Positions 6,703 to 10,453 of a stretch of DNA of 10,453 bases are shown in pieces. The position numbers were made by a program, and so were the translations under genes. The stretch covers positions 1 to 10,453 of the forward strand of contig CAKRYM010000033.1 in NCBI GenBank assembly GCA_934427095.1, in the 5' to 3' direction. This stretch comes from an uncultured Bacillota bacterium (lineage in GTDB: Bacteria > Bacillota > Dehalobacteriia > UBA4068). The notes under the pieces are model-generated. The model was given only the letters and a program-made list of their open reading frames with translations, ran no database searches and was not told the origin of the DNA. Numbering within the stretch: position 1 is the first letter of the stretch; each line of letters starts with the position of its first letter.

Positions 6703-7473
6703 ATGGAGCGCAGTCGGTTAAAACGAGTTTTTCCCATTGCATGTTTTTTGGCTATTCTGGGTTTGCTGTTATGGTTGCCGGCAGGAAGCGCTTCTTCAAA
6801 AAATCATTTGGAAACCCGGGGGCTCTTCGTGGCAAAACAAAACGGGATTGCAGATATGTTTGCCAAGGTTGAACCATCTGTGGTTTATATTTCCACAGCC
6901 ACGACTGCTTTACAAGATGATGAGGGAAAAGGTGGTTCCTTAATTTTAGGTAGCGGTTCCGGTGTAATTTGTGCAAAAGAGGGATATATTCTCACCAATT
7001 ATCATGTCATTGCCGATGCGGAAGCCATTACCGTTCATTTGTCTGATGGACGCACAACAGAAGCCAGTGTGGCTGGGGTGGCTAAAGAAAGCGATTTAGC
7101 GGTTTTGAAAATTGATTTGCCAGATTTATCTCCAGCAACGCTAGGGGATAGTGACATGCTTCGGGTGGGGGACCTAGTGTTTCCCATTGGGAATCCAGGG
7201 GGAGAACAATTTACCCGCTCCATGACTATGGGCATTGTATCAGGGCTTAATCGACAAATTATCTTAGAAGATGGTTGCTTGTCTAGCTTAATTCAGACCG
7301 ATGCTGCCATTAATCCAGGAAATAGCGGCGGTCCACTGGTCAATGCTAATGGAGAAGTAGTTGGGATAAACAGCATTAAAATTGTTGACGCCAAGTTTGA
7401 AGGAATGGGGTTTGCTGTACCCATTAATACAGTTGTTGACGTGTTAGGGGAAATTTGTCCAGAGGCATTTTAA
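6703..7473 (+). CDS. HtrA/DegP-like trypsin-fold serine protease lacking a PDZ domain
   Basis: This is a membrane-anchored or secreted serine protease for protein quality control outside the membrane. The 256-residue protein has an N-terminal hydrophobic segment (9-30) after R-S-R-L-K-R. Its protease domain carries the full triad: H101 in T-N-Y-H-V, D131 in E-S-D-L-A-V-L, and S208 in G-N-S-G-G-P-L. The domain ends with G-M-G-F-A-V-P-I (235-241) and the protein stops 15 residues later. In usual HtrA proteins of Bacillota a PDZ domain follows; it is missing, and the 64 bases to the next gene do not encode one. A gggaggt ribosome site precedes the ATG. It follows yycJ closely and probably shares its message. 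The protease call is secure; a specific htrA or htrC name is not. Confidence 0.85.
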   Translation: MERSRLKRVFPIACFLAILGLLLWLPAGSASSKNHLETRGLFVAKQNGIADMFAKVEPSVVYISTATTALQDDEGKGGSLILGSGSGVICAKEGYILTNYHVIADAEAITVHLSDGRTTEASVAGVAKESDLAVLKIDLPDLSPATLGDSDMLRVGDLVFPIGNPGGEQFTRSMTMGIVSGLNRQIILEDGCLSSLIQTDAAINPGNSGGPLVNANGEVVGINSIKIVDAKFEGMGFAVPINTVVDVLGEICPEAF

Positions 7474-7537
7474 TTTTGTGGCAGGAATTGGCCTTCGCTG
7501 ACCGAATAATACCATATCTTGTATTGTTGGAGCAGAT

Positions 7538-8344
7538 ATGCAGCCAATTAGCCGATTATTGATTTACATAGCCCTTGCCGCATTTATCTGGATTGCTGAC
7601 GCATTACTCTTGTGCTTTTTTGGCGCCAAGAGTTTTGCCGGCGCGCTGTGGCAGGATGCGTCCCCATTACGGCTCTTAATCCGTTTAAGTACAGTTGCTT
7701 TCCTTGTGTTAGCTGGCTGTATGGATGTATTTCGGCGGGAAGTTTTGGTGGATCAATACAAACGCTTAACGCCTGCGTCTCGTTTGCGTTTATTTGGGGA
7801 CCCAAATAGTAAAGAAGCTCCTCTTAGAATGCAATATCATGCGCTCAGATTAGCTGCCGTGATGCGGATGCACCGGCGTGAGCAGGAAAGATTGCGTTTG
7901 CTTTGCCATTGCTATGATATTGGTAGCACCTTCGCGGAGGTAAAAGGCGAGATTACCCATGGACATATGAATGATTGGGATCGCTACTTACTGGGCAAAC
8001 ATACGGATTATGGTGTTTCTATTGCAAAAGGCATTCCACAATTAGCATCGGTTGCTCCATTAATTGGTGCACATGAAGAAAATTACGATGGAAGCGGCCC
8101 CAAAGGAATGTTTGGAAGAGGTATACCCTTATCTTGCCGTATTTTCCGTGTTATACAATTATTCGATTATTTTACGCAGCCTAACGAGGAAAGGCCAGCA
8201 ATGACCATACTAGAAGCTTTGGACGAATTGTCGTTTTACTCTGGCACTCTGCTAGATCCTGGTGTGTTGAAAGCCTTTCGCAAACTGATGTCTGATGACA
8301 CCATTGGCGAACGAATTATGGCAAGTATTTATATTAATAGCTAA
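7538..8344 (+). CDS. Membrane-anchored, degenerate HD-GYP-like protein
   Basis: The 268-residue protein has two N-terminal membrane helices (about 8-28 and 45-62) and a cytoplasmic domain that follows the HD-GYP pattern but has lost key residues. The HD pair reads Y-D-I-G-S (126-130) instead of H-D-I-G-K. The paired histidines read A-H-E-E (178-181). The GYP signature reads D-G-S-G-P-K-G (184-190), lacking Tyr. The late metal-binding Asp appears to be Gln207. H155 in K-H-T-D-Y-G and the R-I-F-R-V helix remain. Active HD-GYP enzymes cut cyclic di-GMP; this one probably cannot, and may instead bind a nucleotide or a partner. The start at 7538 has ggag five bases upstream. It follows the HtrA-like gene by 64 bases, possibly in the same operon, and is followed by a terminator-like hairpin. 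The role is unknown. Confidence 0.7.
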   Translation: MQPISRLLIYIALAAFIWIADALLLCFFGAKSFAGALWQDASPLRLLIRLSTVAFLVLAGCMDVFRREVLVDQYKRLTPASRLRLFGDPNSKEAPLRMQYHALRLAAVMRMHRREQERLRLLCHCYDIGSTFAEVKGEITHGHMNDWDRYLLGKHTDYGVSIAKGIPQLASVAPLIGAHEENYDGSGPKGMFGRGIPLSCRIFRVIQLFDYFTQPNEERPAMTILEALDELSFYSGTLLDPGVLKAFRKLMSDDTIGERIMASIYINS

Positions 8345-8364
8345 TTTTATATGAAATAGAGATC

Positions 8365-8394
8365 AAGCGGCAGCCTAAAATGGTTGCCGCTTTT
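8365..8394 (+). terminator. Probable intrinsic terminator
   Basis: AAGCGGCAGCC (8365-8375) pairs with GGTTGCCGCTT (8382-8392), one pair being G-U, around a six-base loop. The T-run after it is short (tttta), so termination may be partial. It separates the yycJ-HtrA-HD cluster from the next promoter. Confidence 0.75.
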
Positions 8395-8425
8395 ACGCAT
8401 GAATATACATTTTTTTGCTGAGTGA

Positions 8426-8454
8426 TTGACAGCTTTTCCCTTCTGGAATATAAT
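8426..8454 (+). promoter_or_regulatory. Consensus sigma-A promoter of yfbR
   Basis: TTGACA (8426-8431) and TATAAT (8449-8454) are both perfect and separated by 17 bp. Transcription would begin near 8461. That excludes the ATG at 8457 as a start and leaves a leader of about 20 bases holding the ribosome site. It predicts strong constitutive expression. Confidence 0.9.
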
Positions 8455-8470
8455 ATATGTGTTATGGTGT

Positions 8471-8477
8471 AGGAGGA
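8471..8477 (+). promoter_or_regulatory. Ribosome binding site of yfbR
   Basis: aggagga lies three to four bases before the ATG at 8481. Together with the promoter just upstream it fixes 8481 as the start. Confidence 0.85.
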
Positions 8478-8480
8478 TTT

Positions 8481-9059
8481 ATGTTTAGCTTTTTTGCCTA
8501 TCTTTCGCGGATGAAGTTAATCAAACGATGGAGCTTGATGCGTAGTGTTCAACCAGAGAATATTCAAGAACATAGCCATCAGGTCGCAGTAATTGCCCAT
8601 TGTTTAGCAGAAATTGACAATCGACTCTTTGGTGCAGAAAATGACTGCGCCAAAATTGCCTTATTGGGCATATACCATGACGTAGGGGAGGTAATCGTGG
8701 GGGATTTACCCACACCGGTAAAATACTTTAACCCGGAAATTAAACAAAGTTACTCCCAAATTGAGAATATTGCTAAGGAAAAACTGTTAAATATGCTGCC
8801 AGAAGAATTGCGGGAGGCCTATGTTCCCCTGCTTTTCGCTGATGAGGAATGCCGAGAAGGGCAATTGGTCAAAGCAGCGGACAAGATCTGCGCCTACATT
8901 AAATGCCTAGAAGAAGTCACGGCAGGCAATGGGGAATTTAATCTTGCCAAGCAAAGCATTGAGCGTGATTTAGAAAAATATAGAAAAATCCCCGCGGTAC
9001 AATGGTTTATGGAGCATTGCATTCAGGCCTTTAGCTGCACTTTAGATGAACTGGGTTAA
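8481..9059 (+). CDS. yfbR: 5'-deoxynucleotidase, HD domain (YfbR family)
   Basis: YfbR enzymes remove the phosphate from deoxynucleoside 5'-monophosphates in the cytoplasm, helping to balance DNA precursor pools. The 192-residue protein aligns along its whole length with E. coli YfbR (199 residues). It opens with F-A-Y-L-S-R-M-K-L-I-K-R-W (5-17), the substrate-binding arginine region. Metal ligands are H31 (E-H-S), H66 and D67 (Y-H-D), and the later acidic ligand lies in the V-K-A-A-D-K segment. The conserved loop G-D-L-P-T-P-V-K (74-81) is present. All catalytic residues I can place are intact. It has its own consensus promoter. Its stop TAA overlaps the stop of the opposing TraX-like gene, with no terminator between them. 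Confidence 0.9.
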   Translation: MFSFFAYLSRMKLIKRWSLMRSVQPENIQEHSHQVAVIAHCLAEIDNRLFGAENDCAKIALLGIYHDVGEVIVGDLPTPVKYFNPEIKQSYSQIENIAKEKLLNMLPEELREAYVPLLFADEECREGQLVKAADKICAYIKCLEEVTAGNGEFNLAKQSIERDLEKYRKIPAVQWFMEHCIQAFSCTLDELG

Positions 9060-9727
9060 GCCAAATACCAGGCTAACAAAGCTAGAAGGGGAATGTGCAA
9101 GCAATAAAAGCAATAGAAAAACCATTTGTTTATTTCGCCTCGTTCACCATTATATAAGAAAATAAAGAGTAAAGCTAGCATGCTGAACACTTGTATAGGT
9201 AACTCTGGCAAATAAGGAATGGCATAGGCCAAATTTAGCAATAGCCAGGACATAACCAAAGCGTAAGGTTTTTTGCGAAAGAGATAGGCCGTATAAACCA
9301 TCGCAACACCGTAAGCTTGATATTCACAAGGAATCCAAAAACCAAGAAGAATAACGCCTGCCGCACTTAGATAAGATAACAAAGAAGAGCTGCTTTTTTG
9401 CCGAACATACGCACTTACGATAATGGACAAGAGTCCTAAAAACAGCGTGCTAAATATGCTGAACGTATTTGTATGCATACATAAGGCAAAAATCGGCTGA
9501 TAGAAAATGGCGAAAAGGAAAAGCCGTAACCCATATCGTTTCACGGATTTGGTATGAAGATATCCTTCGGCAACAAAGTAAGCAAAGATGGGCATGGTTA
9601 ACCGGCCAATGATCCGTAAGAAGATAACCTCTGGCAGAAGAAAATAGCCGATGTGATCCGCAAGCATACAAAAGCAAGCAAGCAACTTTATCTGTGAGGC
9701 ATTGAGCAGAGAAATTTTTCGATCCAT
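9056..9727 (-). CDS. TraX-family integral membrane protein
   Basis: The 223-residue protein begins L-N-A-S-Q-I-K-L-L-A-C-F-C-M-L-A-D-H-I-G, the hallmark of the TraX family. It has R-I-I-G-R-L-T-M-P-I-F-A-Y-F at about 38-51 and then several hydrophobic helices, about seven to eight in all. The family is named for the F-plasmid pilin acetylase TraX, but chromosomal copies are common in Bacillota, where their substrate is unknown; acyl transfer to a surface polymer is plausible. No conjugation genes lie nearby, so a role in pilin modification is unlikely. The ATG at 9727 has only a distant aaagga about 14 bases upstream, so the start is somewhat uncertain. It ends tail to tail with yfbR, overlapping by four bases. 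Confidence 0.85.
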   Translation of the reverse strand: MDRKISLLNASQIKLLACFCMLADHIGYFLLPEVIFLRIIGRLTMPIFAYFVAEGYLHTKSVKRYGLRLFLFAIFYQPIFALCMHTNTFSIFSTLFLGLLSIIVSAYVRQKSSSSLLSYLSAAGVILLGFWIPCEYQAYGVAMVYTAYLFRKKPYALVMSWLLLNLAYAIPYLPELPIQVFSMLALLFIFLYNGERGEINKWFFYCFYCLHIPLLALLAWYLA

Positions 9728-9832
9728 GTACCCAGAGAAATTCCTTTCTTCATCTTAATAAAATCATTCTGCATCGACCTCGGTTTTCCCACTCCCTCAA
9801 AAGATTTCATTTCCTAATCATAAGGATACACA

Positions 9833-10453
9833 ATGAAAGATAAACTCCTCATTTTTGATATGGATAATACGATACTGCGTTCACATATTGATTTTTTCCA
9901 TATGCATAGAGTCATCGCGGATTTTTTGCGGGAAAAAGGATTACATGCTTATATTCGCCGCAGCACCTCAGAAAGTATTATGGCTTATGAAGATTCTGCA
10001 CAATTTGACCCAGCCCTTGCGGCAGAAATGTGGCGGTTAGTGGCAGAAATTGAGGATAAGGGCATGATTGGCGCTGAGTTGGAACCAGGTATGCCGGAGG
10101 CGTTTGTTTATTTGTCCCAATTCGCAGAGATTGCGGTACTTACCAATAACACAGAATGTAATTTAGATGCCCACTTAGGAGAAATGGGAATCCTTTCGTA
10201 TGTTGGATGCACGGCTGGGCGAGAAAGCGTTCCCAAGCTAAAACCTTATGCTGATGGTATGCAATGGGTAATGGCCCATTTTCCCCATGTAGATTCTGAT
10301 CAGGTGCTGGCCATTGGTGATGCGGTGATTGATGCCGTTGCTGCAGCAGGCTGCCCGATCAAATTTGTCGCTTATAACCGTAGCCGTAAGGAAAATTGGG
10401 ACCGATCCCCGTATCCACCCTTGCTAAAATTGACAACTTGGAACCGTGAAAGC
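9833..10453 (+). CDS. HAD-superfamily phosphatase, 3' end beyond the window
   Basis: The gene begins at ATG 9833, with aagga six bases upstream, and stays open for 207 codons to the edge of the window, so its C-terminus is missing. It has the four HAD motifs: the nucleophile motif F-D-M-D-N-T (8-13, D9 and D11), T104 in V-L-T-N-N, the lysine region P-K-L-K-P (134-138), and G-D-A-V-I-D (162-167) for the metal. The mainly helical insert between motifs I and II fits a cap type I (phosphoglycolate phosphatase-like) enzyme. The substrate cannot be told from the sequence. The region between it and the divergent TraX gene is about 105 bases; I see no convincing promoter in it. Confidence 0.85.
   Translation, partial: MKDKLLIFDMDNTILRSHIDFFHMHRVIADFLREKGLHAYIRRSTSESIMAYEDSAQFDPALAAEMWRLVAEIEDKGMIGAELEPGMPEAFVYLSQFAEIAVLTNNTECNLDAHLGEMGILSYVGCTAGRESVPKLKPYADGMQWVMAHFPHVDSDQVLAIGDAVIDAVAAAGCPIKFVAYNRSRKENWDRSPYPPLLKLTTWNRES

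Noticed and set aside
8457..8480. ATG at 8457 as the start of yfbR
   Set aside because: It lies three bases after a perfect -10 box, upstream of the expected transcription start, and the YfbR homology begins at 8481.

Overview
The window looks like chromosomal DNA of a moderately low-GC Gram-positive-lineage anaerobe (Bacillota). Supporting signs are strong Shine-Dalgarno sites, textbook sigma-A promoters, an ECF-type HMP/thiamin transporter of the YkoEDC kind, a G5-M23 cell-wall peptidase and a YycJ-HtrA pair like the tail of the wal operon. A Clostridia or Negativicutes member is a reasonable guess, but nothing here fixes the genus. No mobile element, CRISPR array, tRNA or rRNA was seen.

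Positions 1-3723 hold a tight operon: ykoE (S component), a ThiY/THI5-like binding protein with no signal peptide, ykoD (double ATPase) and ykoC (T component). It ends at a strong intrinsic terminator. Together these genes should import a thiamin precursor such as hydroxymethylpyrimidine. The odd member is the apparently cytoplasmic binding protein.

Positions 3724-4118 are a non-coding leader of about 395 bases with two promoter-like sites, a nested long-range inverted repeat that could fold into a structured RNA, and a second hairpin. The leader precedes a membrane-anchored G5-M23 peptidase gene that is split by an in-frame TAA at 4308-4310. A bidirectional terminator separates it from a minus-strand HMA (CopZ-like) gene. 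That gene's best start, with a good ribosome site and promoter, runs through an in-frame TGA directly after the sequence M-C-D-T-C-G. This is a candidate selenocysteine codon, or else a nonsense mutation.

Positions 5905-8394 carry yycJ/walJ, a PDZ-less HtrA-like protease and a membrane-anchored, catalytically degenerate HD-GYP-like protein, closed by a terminator-like hairpin. A consensus promoter then drives a YfbR-type 5'-deoxynucleotidase. Its stop codon overlaps, tail to tail, that of a TraX-family membrane protein on the minus strand. A HAD-family phosphatase gene starts at 9833 and runs off the right edge.

The most notable points are the candidate UGA-recoded CopZ-like protein, the stop-interrupted M23 gene next to it, the signal-less ThiY-like protein inside an ECF operon, the structured leader at 3885-3961 and the degenerate HD-GYP protein.
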